Positions 33,889 through 43,206 of a stretch of 64,000 nucleotides of DNA are shown in pieces (positions within the stretch are counted from its first letter, which is position 1; each line of letters opens with the position of its first letter). Position numbers and translations under genes: made by a program. This DNA comes from Fimenecus sp052169395 (GTDB lineage: Bacteria > Bacillota > Clostridia > Oscillospirales > Acutalibacteraceae), in assembly GCA_052169395.1 (NCBI GenBank), contig JBQNCN010000001.1, forward strand, positions 62,001 to 126,000, in the 5' to 3' direction. The notes under the pieces are model-generated. The model made no database searches and was not told the DNA's origin. It was given only the letters and a program-made list of their open reading frames with translations.

Positions 33889-34407
33889 ATGCTTGGAAAA
33901 GTAAAAGTTGTAATCAGTGTTCGACAAAAAACAGTTAAAATTCCTACAGGTGTAAGAATGCTTGTAAGAAGAGCTTGTAATGCCGTTTTAAATCTTGAAA
34001 AATTTGATGGTAGTGTAGAAGTTAATGTTAATTTTGTAGACGATGAAAAAATTCAAAAATTGAATGCGAAATTTAGGAATATAGATAAATCAACTGATGT
34101 GTTGTCTTTTCCCTTGGGTGATAACGGAAAGTATGATATTGACCCTGAAACAGGATTTCAAATGCTTGGAGACATTGTTATTTCGGTTGACCATGCAATA
34201 AAACAAGCTGAAAGGTTTGGACATTCTCTTCAGCGAGAAATAGCTTTTTTAACTGTTCATTCAATGCTTCATTTGTTAGGTTATGACCATGTAAAAGGTG
34301 GACTTGAAGCTGTAAGAATGCGTGAAAAGGAAGAAACCGTTTTAACTCAGTTGGGTTTAAAAACAAACGGATCATATTACATTGATAAAAGCGAGGATAA
34401 AATCTAA
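33889..34407 (+). CDS. ybeY: Endoribonuclease YbeY
   Basis: YbeY is a zinc-dependent endoribonuclease for 16S rRNA maturation and ribosome quality control. The start is ATG 33889: the longer frame from GTG 33877 would place the SD site GTGAGG inside the gene. About 172 residues. Signatures: NVNFVDDEKIQKLNAKFRNIDKSTDVLSFP and the zinc motif HSMLHLLGYDH with three histidines. It opens the operon ybeY-dgkA-era-recO-mutS2, the first three of which are commonly linked in Firmicutes. Confidence 0.95.
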   Translation: MLGKVKVVISVRQKTVKIPTGVRMLVRRACNAVLNLEKFDGSVEVNVNFVDDEKIQKLNAKFRNIDKSTDVLSFPLGDNGKYDIDPETGFQMLGDIVISVDHAIKQAERFGHSLQREIAFLTVHSMLHLLGYDHVKGGLEAVRMREKEETVLTQLGLKTNGSYYIDKSEDKI

Positions 34408-34896
34408 ATGATGGCCTTTTTTAAGGCGTTTGGATATGCTTTAGACGGTATTTATACCACGTTAAGATATGAGCGCAACATGAGAATACATTTTTCTTGT
34501 ATGGTATATATGTATTATTATTTGTTGCGCTATGATTTTTTCAAACTTACAAAAACTCAATTTTCAATTATTCTTGTAGTAAATGCGGCTATTTTAGCAC
34601 TTGAACTTTTAAATACAGCAGTTGAAAGGTCGTGTGATGCGTTAAGTGAAAGTTATAATGAAAAAATTAAATTTGCAAAAGATGCAAGTGCTGGTGCTGT
34701 TTTAATTGCAGCTATTTTTGCTATAATAATAGGTGTGATTTTACTTTATCAGCCTGATGCGTTTATAAAGCTTTTTAATGAATATCGTATGCACATATAT
34801 AAGCCTATTGTTTTTTTTATTTCATTTGTTATTGCGATTTTATTTATTGCTGGTAAAATTTCTCCATTTAATGAGAAGAGGGAAATAGATGAGTAA
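34408..34896 (+). CDS. dgkA: Diacylglycerol/undecaprenol kinase
   Basis: DgkA-type membrane kinase; in Gram-positives the substrate is mainly undecaprenol. Length 162, longer than the usual 120-130 because of an extra C-terminal membrane segment (about 132-152). Motifs: ERNMRIH (about 22-28), ALELLNTAVERSCD (about 67-80) and KFAKDASAGAVLI (about 92-104), including the conserved Glu, Asn and Lys-Asp residues. Directly follows ybeY and overlaps era by eight bases. Confidence 0.92.
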   Translation: MMAFFKAFGYALDGIYTTLRYERNMRIHFSCMVYMYYYLLRYDFFKLTKTQFSIILVVNAAILALELLNTAVERSCDALSESYNEKIKFAKDASAGAVLIAAIFAIIIGVILLYQPDAFIKLFNEYRMHIYKPIVFFISFVIAILFIAGKISPFNEKREIDE

Positions 34897-35776
34897 GATA
34901 GGATTTATTTCAATAGTAGGAAAACCTAATGTAGGAAAATCATCAATATTGAATAGACTTATAGGTGTAAAGCTTGCGATTGTGACCAATAAACCTGAAA
35001 CAACCAGAACAAGAATTATGGGTGTTTTAACTGAGGATAATGGTGTTCAGCTTGTTTTTACGGATACTCCGGGTTTTTTAAAACCTAAAAATAAGCTTGA
35101 AGAATCAATGAGAAGAAATGTCAGCGACAGTCTTGAAGGTGCCGAGGGCATTTTATTTGTTGTTGAGAGCATTGATAAAGACTTTAACGGTGCGGAACTT
35201 GCACTTTTGGAACAATTTAAAAAATATAAATCTAAGGTTATTTTAGCAATAAATAAAACGGATATTATTAAAGATAAAAAAATTATTTTTAATAAAATTC
35301 TTAAATCAAAGGATAATTATAATTTTTCAGCTGTGATTCCTATATCAGCACAGAGTGGAGAAAATTTTAATGTACTTCTTGATGAGATGAATAAGCTTGC
35401 AGTTGAAGGAGAACATTTTTTTCCGGATGATACATTAACGGATCAGCCAGAAAGAGTTATAGTATCTGAAATGATAAGAGAGCAGCTTTTAAAGAATATA
35501 CAAAAAGAAATTCCTCATGGAACTGCGGTTTCAATTGAAAAAATGTCAGACAGAGGTGGGATTTTAGATATTGATGCATTAATTTATTGTGAAAAAATAT
35601 CACATAAGGGGATAATAATAGGAAAAAATGGGCTTATGATGAAAAAAATTGGTTCGGCGGCAAGATTTTCAATTGAACGTTTTTTTGGCTGTAAAGTAAA
35701 TTTACATTTGTATGTTAAGGTTAAAGAAAATTGGAGAAATCTTGATAGTTTTATTCATAATTTTGGACTTAACTGA
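34889..35776 (+). CDS. era: GTPase Era
   Basis: Era binds the 3' end of 16S rRNA and assists 30S assembly. The 295 residues show G1 GKPNVGKSS (about 10-18), G2 region TTRTRIMG, G3 DTPGF, G4 NKTD, and a C-terminal KH domain with IIGKNGLMMKKIG and the RNA-binding end. The start ATG lies after AGAGGG within the dgkA end, indicating coupled translation. Confidence 0.97.
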   Translation: MSKIGFISIVGKPNVGKSSILNRLIGVKLAIVTNKPETTRTRIMGVLTEDNGVQLVFTDTPGFLKPKNKLEESMRRNVSDSLEGAEGILFVVESIDKDFNGAELALLEQFKKYKSKVILAINKTDIIKDKKIIFNKILKSKDNYNFSAVIPISAQSGENFNVLLDEMNKLAVEGEHFFPDDTLTDQPERVIVSEMIREQLLKNIQKEIPHGTAVSIEKMSDRGGILDIDALIYCEKISHKGIIIGKNGLMMKKIGSAARFSIERFFGCKVNLHLYVKVKENWRNLDSFIHNFGLN

Positions 35777-36516
35777 TGCAATTTATAACCAAAGGCCTTG
35801 TTTTAAAGCAACAAAAAGTAGGAGAAAAAAATCGTCTTATAACAGTTTTGACTGAAAATAGAGGTGTGATTCGTGCGTTTGCATATGGCGCAGAAAGCAT
35901 AAAAAATGCAAAAAATGCTGCAACAACAATGTTTTCGTATTCTACTTTTACAATTTCATCAAAAAAGTCAAGCTTTATTATTGAAGATTCAGTTGTGATA
36001 GAAACTTTTTTTGGATTAAGAAATAATATTTCAAAGCTTGCACTTGCTCAATATGTACTTGAGCTTGGATATGTGTTTTCACCTGAAAATAATTATTCGG
36101 GAGAGTTTTTAAGGATTATATTAAATACACTTTGGTTTTTATCCAAAGGTAAAAAAAATGAATCATTGTTAAAATCAGTTATAGAACTTAGGCTTATTTC
36201 AATGTCAGGTTATGCTCCGTCAATAGTGGCTTGTGAAATTTGTGGAAATTTTGAAAGTGGGAAAATGTATTTTTCTATTTCATCTGGACTTTTATATTGT
36301 GAAAATCATCAAACTGAAACAGCGCCTATTGAACTCCAGCTACCTGTTGTGCGTGCTATGCGTCATATTATTTTTTCGAATACGGATAATTTATGGAATT
36401 TTGAGCTTGGTAATGAATTTATTGATGATTTGAATTTTATTACAGAGAAATATTTGTTGTTAAAATCTGAACATGCATTTCTCACACTTGATTTTTATAA
36501 TATGGTAAAGGAATAA
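35776..36516 (+). CDS. recO: DNA repair protein RecO
   Basis: RecO anneals single strands and loads RecA with RecR. Length 246. An N-terminal OB fold (MQFITKGLVLKQQKVGEKNRLITVLTE...), a helical C-terminal domain with YAPSIVACEICGN and LYCENH: two cysteines in the first and a Cys-x2-His in the second form the usual zinc site. It shares one base with the era stop and is followed at once by mutS2. Confidence 0.95.
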   Translation: MQFITKGLVLKQQKVGEKNRLITVLTENRGVIRAFAYGAESIKNAKNAATTMFSYSTFTISSKKSSFIIEDSVVIETFFGLRNNISKLALAQYVLELGYVFSPENNYSGEFLRIILNTLWFLSKGKKNESLLKSVIELRLISMSGYAPSIVACEICGNFESGKMYFSISSGLLYCENHQTETAPIELQLPVVRAMRHIIFSNTDNLWNFELGNEFIDDLNFITEKYLLLKSEHAFLTLDFYNMVKE

Positions 36517-38898
36517 ATGGATAATAATTTTAAAGATTTAGAACTTGATAAAATTTTAAATAAGGTAGCATCTTTTGCTTTAAGTGATGAGGGTAAAACA
36601 TTTATTTATAATCTTACTCCAAGTAATAACTTGAATAATGTAAAGTATTTACTTGCGCAAACTTCTGATGCATATCGTTTGATGGCAGGATATGGTGCAC
36701 CGTCATTAAGTGGTATTGTTAATATTTCCGGACTTTTAAAGCGCGCTGAAACCGGCGGAGCTTTATCTATGGGAGAGCTTCTTTCGGTTGCAAATATATT
36801 GTCAATAATAAGTGAAGTTTTAAGATGGAAAGAAAGTTGTTCTGGTGTTGATACAATTCTCAACAATCAATTTAAAGATTTAACTGAAAATAAATATCTT
36901 GAAGATAAAATCAAAAGTTGCATTTTATCAGATAGCGAAATGTCTGATAATGCTTCAACAGAGCTTAGGGATATTCGCAGAAAAAAAAGAAATAAAGAAA
37001 GCACTATTCGTGAAAAATTGGAACAAATAGTGCGTTCTCCGGCGTATAGAGATATTCTACAAGAAACTATAATAACAGAGAGAAACGGTCGTTTTGTAGT
37101 ACCTGTAAAATCTGAGAGACGTTCTGATATTATTGGAATGGTTCATGATACAAGTTCCAGCGGAGGAACACTTTTTATTGAGCCGTCTTCAGTTATTGAA
37201 GCAAACAATGAAATCAGAGTTCTTGAAGGTAAAGAGTGTAAGGAAATTGAACGTATATTAAGTGAATTGTCAGATGAAGTAGGAGATTTTTCGCCTTCGA
37301 TTTCTAAAAGTTATAAGGTTCTTGTTGAACTTGATGTAATTTTTGCAAAAGCAAGATATGCTTATGAAGAAAATGCAACCGAACCTGTTTTAAATGATTC
37401 TGGAGTTATTAAGTTAATCTCAGCAAGACATCCGCTTATTGATAAAAAAATTGCAGTTCCGATAGATGTGAATTTAGGACAGGATTACAATGTTCTTGTG
37501 ATAACGGGTCCGAATACGGGAGGAAAAACAGTTTCAATAAAAACTATAGGGCTTTTGACACTTATGGTAGAATGTGGTTTGTTTATTACTGCAAACGAAA
37601 AATCAGAAATATCTGTTTTTGATTTTGTTTTTTCCGATATTGATGACCGTCAAAGCATTGAACAATCATTATCAACATTTTCGGCTCATATGAAAAACGT
37701 TGTTTCAATAATAGAAAAAGCTGATAGCAAATCCTTGGTGCTTATAGATGAACTGGGTTCTGGGACTGATCCTATAGAGGGAGCAGCTATAGCGGTATCA
37801 ATTCTTGATTGTCTTAGAGCAAGAGGTGTAAAAATGTCTGCTACAACGCATTATCCTGAACTTAAAGAATATGCTCTTAGAACTCAAGGTGTGGAAAATG
37901 CATCATGTGAATTTTCAATCGAAACGCTTAAGCCTACGTATAAGCTTATTACAGGTATTCCGGGAAAATCAAATGCTTTTGCTATTTCAAAAAGACTTGG
38001 CCTTCCATCTATGATACTTGAGAATGCCAAAAAGCTTATTTCAGAAAATAATAATCGTTTTGAAGAGGTTTTGTCAGAGCTTCAAAACACCAAATCAAAA
38101 ATAGAAATTGAAAAAATAGAGATCGTTAAAAACAGACAGGAACTTTTAAATCTTAAAATAAAAGCGGAAGAATATCTTAAAAACTCGGAAAAAGTATATG
38201 ATGAAAAGCTGAAAGAAGCAAGGCGAGATGCAGATAATATACTTAAAAATTCAAGGCGTGCCGCAAACAGCCTTATGCTTGAGCTTGAACGTCTAAAAAA
38301 AGAACAGCAAAGTGATATAAATGCTGCTGAAAGTTTAAAAAAAGCAAAAGCGCAATTAAAGTCAAACTTAAATGAGGTTTATGATTTAACTTATAGGAAC
38401 AAATTTGTATATTCCGATGATGAGCAGTATGAGCTTCCAAGACCTCTTAAAAAAGGTGATATAATTTATCTTATAAAGCTTGATATGCAAGCTGAGGTTA
38501 TCTCGGTTGATGGAAGCAGTATAAACGCTTCTGCAGGACTTATTAAAGTCAGAGCGGATATTAAGGATATAAGATTACTTAAAGAAAAGAAAAAAGAAAA
38601 AATTAAAACATTGGGAACAAGACGTATAAGACAGGAAAGAATAGGTGAATCTATTTCAAAATCATCTGTTGATATAAGAGGGGAAGATACTATTTCAGGA
38701 ATATCTTTGATGGATAATTATTTAGATAAGGCTATTCGTGCCGGATATGATGAAGTAACCGTTATACATGGAAAAGGAACCGGAAAACTTAAACAGGCGG
38801 TGCGTACACATCTTAAAAATCATCCCTTAATAAAATCATTTAGACCTGGAGTATATGGAGAGGGTGAAGACGGAGTAACAATTGTTATACTGAAATAG
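36517..38898 (+). CDS. mutS2: MutS2 (ribosome rescue / DNA-binding ATPase)
   Basis: A 793-residue MutS2 protein: core and clamp helices (about 1-310), ATPase with Walker A GPNTGGKTVS (about 331), Walker B region SLVLIDELGSGTDP, then a coiled coil (about 510-620) and a C-terminal Smr domain (about 715-793) with VDIRGED and HGKGTGKLKQAVR. The mismatch-reading domain of MutS is absent as expected. In Bacillus MutS2 splits collided ribosomes; older work gave a role against recombination. Last of the ybeY run, with no spacer from recO. Confidence 0.95.
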   Translation: MDNNFKDLELDKILNKVASFALSDEGKTFIYNLTPSNNLNNVKYLLAQTSDAYRLMAGYGAPSLSGIVNISGLLKRAETGGALSMGELLSVANILSIISEVLRWKESCSGVDTILNNQFKDLTENKYLEDKIKSCILSDSEMSDNASTELRDIRRKKRNKESTIREKLEQIVRSPAYRDILQETIITERNGRFVVPVKSERRSDIIGMVHDTSSSGGTLFIEPSSVIEANNEIRVLEGKECKEIERILSELSDEVGDFSPSISKSYKVLVELDVIFAKARYAYEENATEPVLNDSGVIKLISARHPLIDKKIAVPIDVNLGQDYNVLVITGPNTGGKTVSIKTIGLLTLMVECGLFITANEKSEISVFDFVFSDIDDRQSIEQSLSTFSAHMKNVVSIIEKADSKSLVLIDELGSGTDPIEGAAIAVSILDCLRARGVKMSATTHYPELKEYALRTQGVENASCEFSIETLKPTYKLITGIPGKSNAFAISKRLGLPSMILENAKKLISENNNRFEEVLSELQNTKSKIEIEKIEIVKNRQELLNLKIKAEEYLKNSEKVYDEKLKEARRDADNILKNSRRAANSLMLELERLKKEQQSDINAAESLKKAKAQLKSNLNEVYDLTYRNKFVYSDDEQYELPRPLKKGDIIYLIKLDMQAEVISVDGSSINASAGLIKVRADIKDIRLLKEKKKEKIKTLGTRRIRQERIGESISKSSVDIRGEDTISGISLMDNYLDKAIRAGYDEVTVIHGKGTGKLKQAVRTHLKNHPLIKSFRPGVYGEGEDGVTIVILK

Positions 38899-38904
38899 TT
38901 CTAT

Positions 38905-38933
38905 TTGATAATATGTTTGTTCTTTGTTATAAT
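38905..38933 (+). promoter_or_regulatory. Promoter of the lipoprotein gene
   Basis: TTGATA (38905-38910) and TATAAT (38928-38933), spacer 17 bases, directly after the mutS2 stop. Confidence 0.75.
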
Positions 38934-38963
38934 GAAATAAAGTCCTTTTATATGGAGCTTATA

Positions 38964-39464
38964 ATGAAAAATAAAATATTGGTTATAGGAATTTTAATAG
39001 TTGCTTTATCTGTGATTTTTGCGGCATGTGTAAAAAAAGATGATAATGACATAAAGCTTGTTACAGGACAAAAGCCAGGAGATATTGTAACAGATAAGTC
39101 TGGTGTTGCAGTTACTGATGTTAATGGAAATGCGATAACAGTTGCTAATGCAAAAAAAGATAGTGAAGTCACAAGTAAATCTACAAAGAAAAATAAAAAA
39201 AATACGAATAATTCATCTAAGTCCAATGGTAATGTAAATACAGGCGGCAATTCAAATTCAGATGAAAATCAGACAATACATGAGGAAAATAACGGTGGTG
39301 TAGAGAGAGGCGATATAATAGAAGTTGTAACTGAAGATCCGAATAAGCCTAAAACAACAGTTGCACCAGGGACAACATCTGCTGCAAATTCTGGAGGAGT
39401 TAAAATTATTTCAGGAGATTCAAAGAATGATGATTCTGGTGATGCAACAATAAATTTTTCATAA
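38964..39464 (+). CDS. Small lipoprotein of unknown function
   Basis: The ATG at 38964 is preferred over the in-frame ATG at 38913, which would place the promoter within the gene; GGAG is at 38954-38957. About 166 residues: lipoprotein signal peptide MKNKILVIGILIVALSVIFAAC with lipid-accepting Cys22, then a short DKSGVAVTDVNGNAITV segment like the tag-type repeats in clostridial lipoproteins, and a long low-complexity Lys/Asn/Ser/Gly/Thr-rich tail. No catalytic domain is visible. Confidence 0.8.
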   Translation: MKNKILVIGILIVALSVIFAACVKKDDNDIKLVTGQKPGDIVTDKSGVAVTDVNGNAITVANAKKDSEVTSKSTKKNKKNTNNSSKSNGNVNTGGNSNSDENQTIHEENNGGVERGDIIEVVTEDPNKPKTTVAPGTTSAANSGGVKIISGDSKNDDSGDATINFS

Positions 39465-39475
39465 AAAATATAATA

Positions 39476-39503
39476 AAAAAAAGCACCCTTAGGTGCTTTT
39501 TTT
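39476..39503. terminator. Bidirectional terminator
   Basis: AAAAAGCACC pairs with GGTGCTTTTT around CTTA, between the convergent lipoprotein and binding-protein genes. Confidence 0.92.
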
Positions 39504-39508
39504 ATTAA

Positions 39509-40696
39509 TCAATCAATAGGTTGATATTCATAGATACCAGAGGCATTTTTTGCGATTTTTACACCTTTAGGTGTTTTTGAAACTTCTCCGGAAGCTTTCC
39601 ATGTCATATTGGAACCAGTTACACCATCATAAGTAAGTGTTGACATTTGAGCTTTAAGAATATTGCATATTTCTTTTGCAGACATATCTTTTGTGATTTT
39701 ACCTTTTTCGGCTGCAGCTTTGATAATATATACACCATCGTAAGCATCTGCACCGAACTGATTTAATGTTTCTTCAGCATATCCTGCATCTCGATATGCT
39801 TTTACGAAGCTGACTGTTTTTTCATCAGTTGAATTTGCCGAGAAAGGTGTCAAAAGAATAGCATTTTCCGCAAGTGATTTATCAAATCCATCAATTCCTA
39901 AAATTCCGTCAAGACCATCAACACCAAAGAACGTAGGTTTATAACTCATATTATTAGCTTGTTTTAAAATTGATGAAGCTTCCTGATAATAAATAGGTAT
40001 AAAAATTAAATCTGCACCTGCAGCTTTTGCTTTTGAAAGCTGTGCTGTAAAATCTGTTTTAGAATCGTCAGTAAAAGCTTCCTCTGAAACAATATTTAAT
40101 CCATTTTGAGCAGCTCTAGTTTTAAAGGTACTGTAAATTCCTGAAGAGTAAGGGTCGGAAGAATTATATATGATACCTATTTTATTACCTAATTTCTTGT
40201 TTGAAATATAATCTGCAGAAGCAATTCCCTGATTTGGATCGGTAAAGCAAACTTGGAAACAGTTGTCATATTTAACACAGTCGGCACCTGAACCTGAAGG
40301 TGTAAGCTGGAAAATACCATCATCTTTTGTTAAATCCTTAACTGCAAGACACGGTTTTGTTGTAACTGTACCCAAAAGCACATCCATACCCTTATCTTTA
40401 AGAGTGTTATATGCATTTATAGATTTTTCAGGGTCTGTTTCATCATCTTCTGCAAGAAGCTTTACTTGCATTCCGTTAATACCGCCTTTTTTATTTATTT
40501 CGTTGATTGCAAGCTCTGCTGAATTTTTAACGGCATTGCCGTAAACTGCAGCATCACCTGTAAGCGGACCTATAAGACCGATGTTAAATGTATCGGAATT
40601 ATTATTCCCTGATTTTTTGCCACAAGAGGCAAAAAGCCCGATTGAAGCAATAACAACAGCGAGAATAACCGCAACTAATTTCTTTTTGTTTTTCAT
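39509..40696 (-). CDS. Branched-chain amino-acid type ABC binding lipoprotein (orphan)
   Basis: A LivJ-family periplasmic-type binding protein of about 395 residues. Start placed at the second ATG (40696): GGAGG is one base from the first ATG (40702) but seven from the second. Lipoprotein signal with FASC, then the Peripla_BP_6 fold: FNIGLIGPLTGDAAVYG, AAELAINEINKKGGI-type opening, GTVTTKPCLAV, and a DGVTGSNMTW end. Such proteins bind Leu/Ile/Val, other amino acids or amides and feed livHMGF permeases; none is in the window, so it is an orphan here. Confidence 0.9.
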   Translation of the reverse strand: MKNKKKLVAVILAVVIASIGLFASCGKKSGNNNSDTFNIGLIGPLTGDAAVYGNAVKNSAELAINEINKKGGINGMQVKLLAEDDETDPEKSINAYNTLKDKGMDVLLGTVTTKPCLAVKDLTKDDGIFQLTPSGSGADCVKYDNCFQVCFTDPNQGIASADYISNKKLGNKIGIIYNSSDPYSSGIYSTFKTRAAQNGLNIVSEEAFTDDSKTDFTAQLSKAKAAGADLIFIPIYYQEASSILKQANNMSYKPTFFGVDGLDGILGIDGFDKSLAENAILLTPFSANSTDEKTVSFVKAYRDAGYAEETLNQFGADAYDGVYIIKAAAEKGKITKDMSAKEICNILKAQMSTLTYDGVTGSNMTWKASGEVSKTPKGVKIAKNASGIYEYQPID

Positions 40697-40710
40697 AACC
40701 ATTCCTCCAT

Positions 40711-40772
40711 AATCGACTATTTTTATATTTGTCGATTTAATGCATTTTAATACTTTAATGCGATAAAGTCAA
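40711..40772 (-). promoter_or_regulatory. Promoter of the binding-protein gene with leader inverted repeat
   Basis: Minus strand TTGACT (40772-40767) and TAAAAT (40749-40744), spacer 17. Downstream, AATCGAC (40711-40717) and GTCGATT (40731-40737) form an inverted repeat between the start point and the SD site, a possible operator. Confidence 0.7.
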
Positions 40773-40814
40773 GTGCAAAAATATTTTTTAATTTAAAATT
40801 CATTTTTACAAATA

Positions 40815-40843
40815 TTGAAAATAATCATTAATATTGTTAGAAT
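40815..40843 (+). promoter_or_regulatory. Promoter of the HAD-GH25-sda operon
   Basis: TTGAAA (40815-40820) and TAGAAT (40838-40843), spacer 17, sixteen bases before the ATG at 40859. Confidence 0.65.
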
Positions 40844-40858
40844 AATAAAGGTGAGAAT

Positions 40859-41659
40859 ATGAAGTATAAGCTTTGTGCAGTAGATATTGACGGAACGCTT
40901 GTAAGTGATAATAAGCATTTATCGAGTGAAAATAAAATAGCAATAAATAAATTTGTTAAAAAAGGCGGAACATTTGTAATAGCATCAGGAAGAGCTGAAA
41001 GTGGTGTTGAAGTTGTTTCAAACAAATTGGATTTACCTGATTTAAAAGGTTATATAATTTCTTTTAACGGAGCACGCATAAAAAATGTTGCTACAGGAGA
41101 AATTATTTATCAAAAATTTTTGCCGACAAATTTACTTGAACAGGTATTTGTAGCCGATGAAAAATATAATTTAGGTATAACGACCTATATTGGAGATATC
41201 GCAATAACTGAAAGAGCAGATAATGAATATTTAAGAGCCGAAGCGGAGTTTAATAAACTTAAAATTAAGCGGGTTAAAAGTTTGCGTGAAGAAATAACTT
41301 ATAATATTCCTAAGTTTTTAATTGCAGGGTCACCGGAATTTATAAATCAATATGAAAAAATATTAAAATCAGAAATAAAAGGATTAAATGTTTTTCGTTC
41401 AGATCCTGTATATCTTGAAATTACGCCGCAAAATGTTGATAAGGGTAGTGCTCTTGAATTTTTAATGGAATATCTTAATGTTAATAAAGAGAGTACAATG
41501 GCTATAGGTGATGGCTTTAATGATATTTCCATGTTTAAAGTAGCGGGTTTATCAGTAGCTGTTGATAATGCACAGCCTCAAGTAAAAAATGCTGCAGATT
41601 TTATTACATATTCAAATGAAAATAATGGCGTAGCCCATGCATTAGAGAGATTTATATGA
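40859..41659 (+). CDS. Cof-type HAD phosphatase
   Basis: A 266-residue haloacid dehalogenase family hydrolase of the Cof/YbiV class, acting on sugar phosphates or flavin-type phosphates. Motif I AVDIDGTLVS (nucleophile Asp9, acid Asp11), motif II ASGRAES (about 42), the alpha/beta C2 cap in the middle, and motifs III/IV KGSALEFL and IGDGFNDISMF near residue 215-225. SD site GGTGAG. The stop overlaps the start of the GH25 gene. Confidence 0.92.
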   Translation: MKYKLCAVDIDGTLVSDNKHLSSENKIAINKFVKKGGTFVIASGRAESGVEVVSNKLDLPDLKGYIISFNGARIKNVATGEIIYQKFLPTNLLEQVFVADEKYNLGITTYIGDIAITERADNEYLRAEAEFNKLKIKRVKSLREEITYNIPKFLIAGSPEFINQYEKILKSEIKGLNVFRSDPVYLEITPQNVDKGSALEFLMEYLNVNKESTMAIGDGFNDISMFKVAGLSVAVDNAQPQVKNAADFITYSNENNGVAHALERFI

Positions 41660-43203
41660 AAAAAGAAAATAAAATAATAAAAATAAAAAAGCAAAAAAAA
41701 AATAAGGAAAAAATAGAAAAAGAGAATTCAGGGAATTCTATATTTGAACGCATAAAAAATAATAAAACGGCAAGAATAAGTATTGTTGTCTTTATTTCTG
41801 TTTCTTTAATTTCAATTCTTTTTTCAGGTTATTTTGCTTTTGAAAGAAAACGGAACATTAAAAATATAGGAACTGTTCCTACAACTTCAGGATATAAATC
41901 ATCAGGTATTTTTGGAGATAATTCAGATATTACGAAGCCGGATAATTCTGAAATGATTTTTAAAATAAATGAAACTATGAACAATATTGCAGTGGCTTCA
42001 GGCGATGCTATTAAAGATGAAGATGGAAATATAAATAAGTCTAAAGATTTTGGAACAAACAGCAGCAGATTGTCGCCGTCAAAATCTCCAAAGGTGAGTG
42101 CTCTTAATATAAATTCTGTAGAACAAAGTTTTTTCTATAATTCATCGCTTACCAATAAATATTATCTTGATATCTCATCTTTATCAGGATTATACCAAAT
42201 AGGTTCGACAATATATAATTTTAAAGATACCCATTTACCTTACCAAGGGTTTGCAGATTTTAATGATGTTAAATATAAATTTAATGATAAAGGAGCAAAG
42301 GCTTCATTAGTAGGTATAGATGTATCAAATCATAATGGCAAAATTGATTGGAATGCTGTTAAGGCTTCAGGTGTTGATTGTGCTGTTATAAGAGTAGGTT
42401 TTAGAGGATATGGTAACGGTGATTTAAAACTTGACAGTAAATTCAATGAAAATATTGCTGCTGCAAAGGCAGCTGGAATTAAGGTAGGTGTTTATTTTTA
42501 TTCACAAGCTATAAATGTGCGTGAAGCACTTGAAGAAGCAAGTGTAGCAGTGAATTATGCAAGAGTTTATAGTCCTGAATTACCAATATATATAGATACG
42601 GAATTTACAACATCAAAAAGAGATGGTAGAGGCGATAAGCTTTCGGCTTCACAAAGGACTCAAGTAGTAGTTGCTTTTTGTGAAGCGGTTAAAAATGCGG
42701 GATTTAAACCGGGGATATATGCAAGTAAAACATTTTTCACAGATGAACTTTTGTATGATAGAATAAGCGAATATGAATTTTGGGTTGCTCACTATACTGC
42801 GGATACTACTGATTTTAGATATCCTTATAAGGCTTGGCAATATACTTCCACGTCATCTGTTTCTGGGATTTCAGGAAATGTTGACCTTAATATATTTTTG
42901 TATGATTATGCTTTAAAATCTGATTTTTCAAATTTAGGTAAAGAATTATATATTTTAAAAAGCAGAGCCTCATTTAAAGCAAGTATTGATACAGATACCA
43001 GAATAAGCTTATATAATGATACTCCCACAGATGATTTAAGAAGAACAATTGAAACAAATCTTGGTATGATTGATAATATAGAACTTCAAACACTTTTGAG
43101 AGCTAAAATAGCAGTTGGAGTATCTGAGATAACTATGGCATCGCAATTTACTACAAAGCCGAGTATTTCAGTTGTTTCATCGACAAGTTCAAAGCAGGGA
43201 TAG
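41656..43203 (+). CDS. GH25 lysozyme-like muramidase, membrane anchored
   Basis: A 515-residue protein with a very basic cytoplasmic start, one membrane segment (about 44-64), a Ser/Asn-rich stalk and GW-free linker, and a GH25 domain (about 215-400). GIDVSNHNGKIDW (about 220) and PIYIDTEFTT (about 311-320) hold the acidic residues used by GH25 muramidases to cut MurNAc-GlcNAc bonds. The type II membrane topology suggests local wall remodelling rather than release. A tail of about 110 residues follows, of unknown role. Confidence 0.9.
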   Translation: MKKENKIIKIKKQKKNKEKIEKENSGNSIFERIKNNKTARISIVVFISVSLISILFSGYFAFERKRNIKNIGTVPTTSGYKSSGIFGDNSDITKPDNSEMIFKINETMNNIAVASGDAIKDEDGNINKSKDFGTNSSRLSPSKSPKVSALNINSVEQSFFYNSSLTNKYYLDISSLSGLYQIGSTIYNFKDTHLPYQGFADFNDVKYKFNDKGAKASLVGIDVSNHNGKIDWNAVKASGVDCAVIRVGFRGYGNGDLKLDSKFNENIAAAKAAGIKVGVYFYSQAINVREALEEASVAVNYARVYSPELPIYIDTEFTTSKRDGRGDKLSASQRTQVVVAFCEAVKNAGFKPGIYASKTFFTDELLYDRISEYEFWVAHYTADTTDFRYPYKAWQYTSTSSVSGISGNVDLNIFLYDYALKSDFSNLGKELYILKSRASFKASIDTDTRISLYNDTPTDDLRRTIETNLGMIDNIELQTLLRAKIAVGVSEITMASQFTTKPSISVVSSTSSKQG

Positions 43204-43206
43204 AAT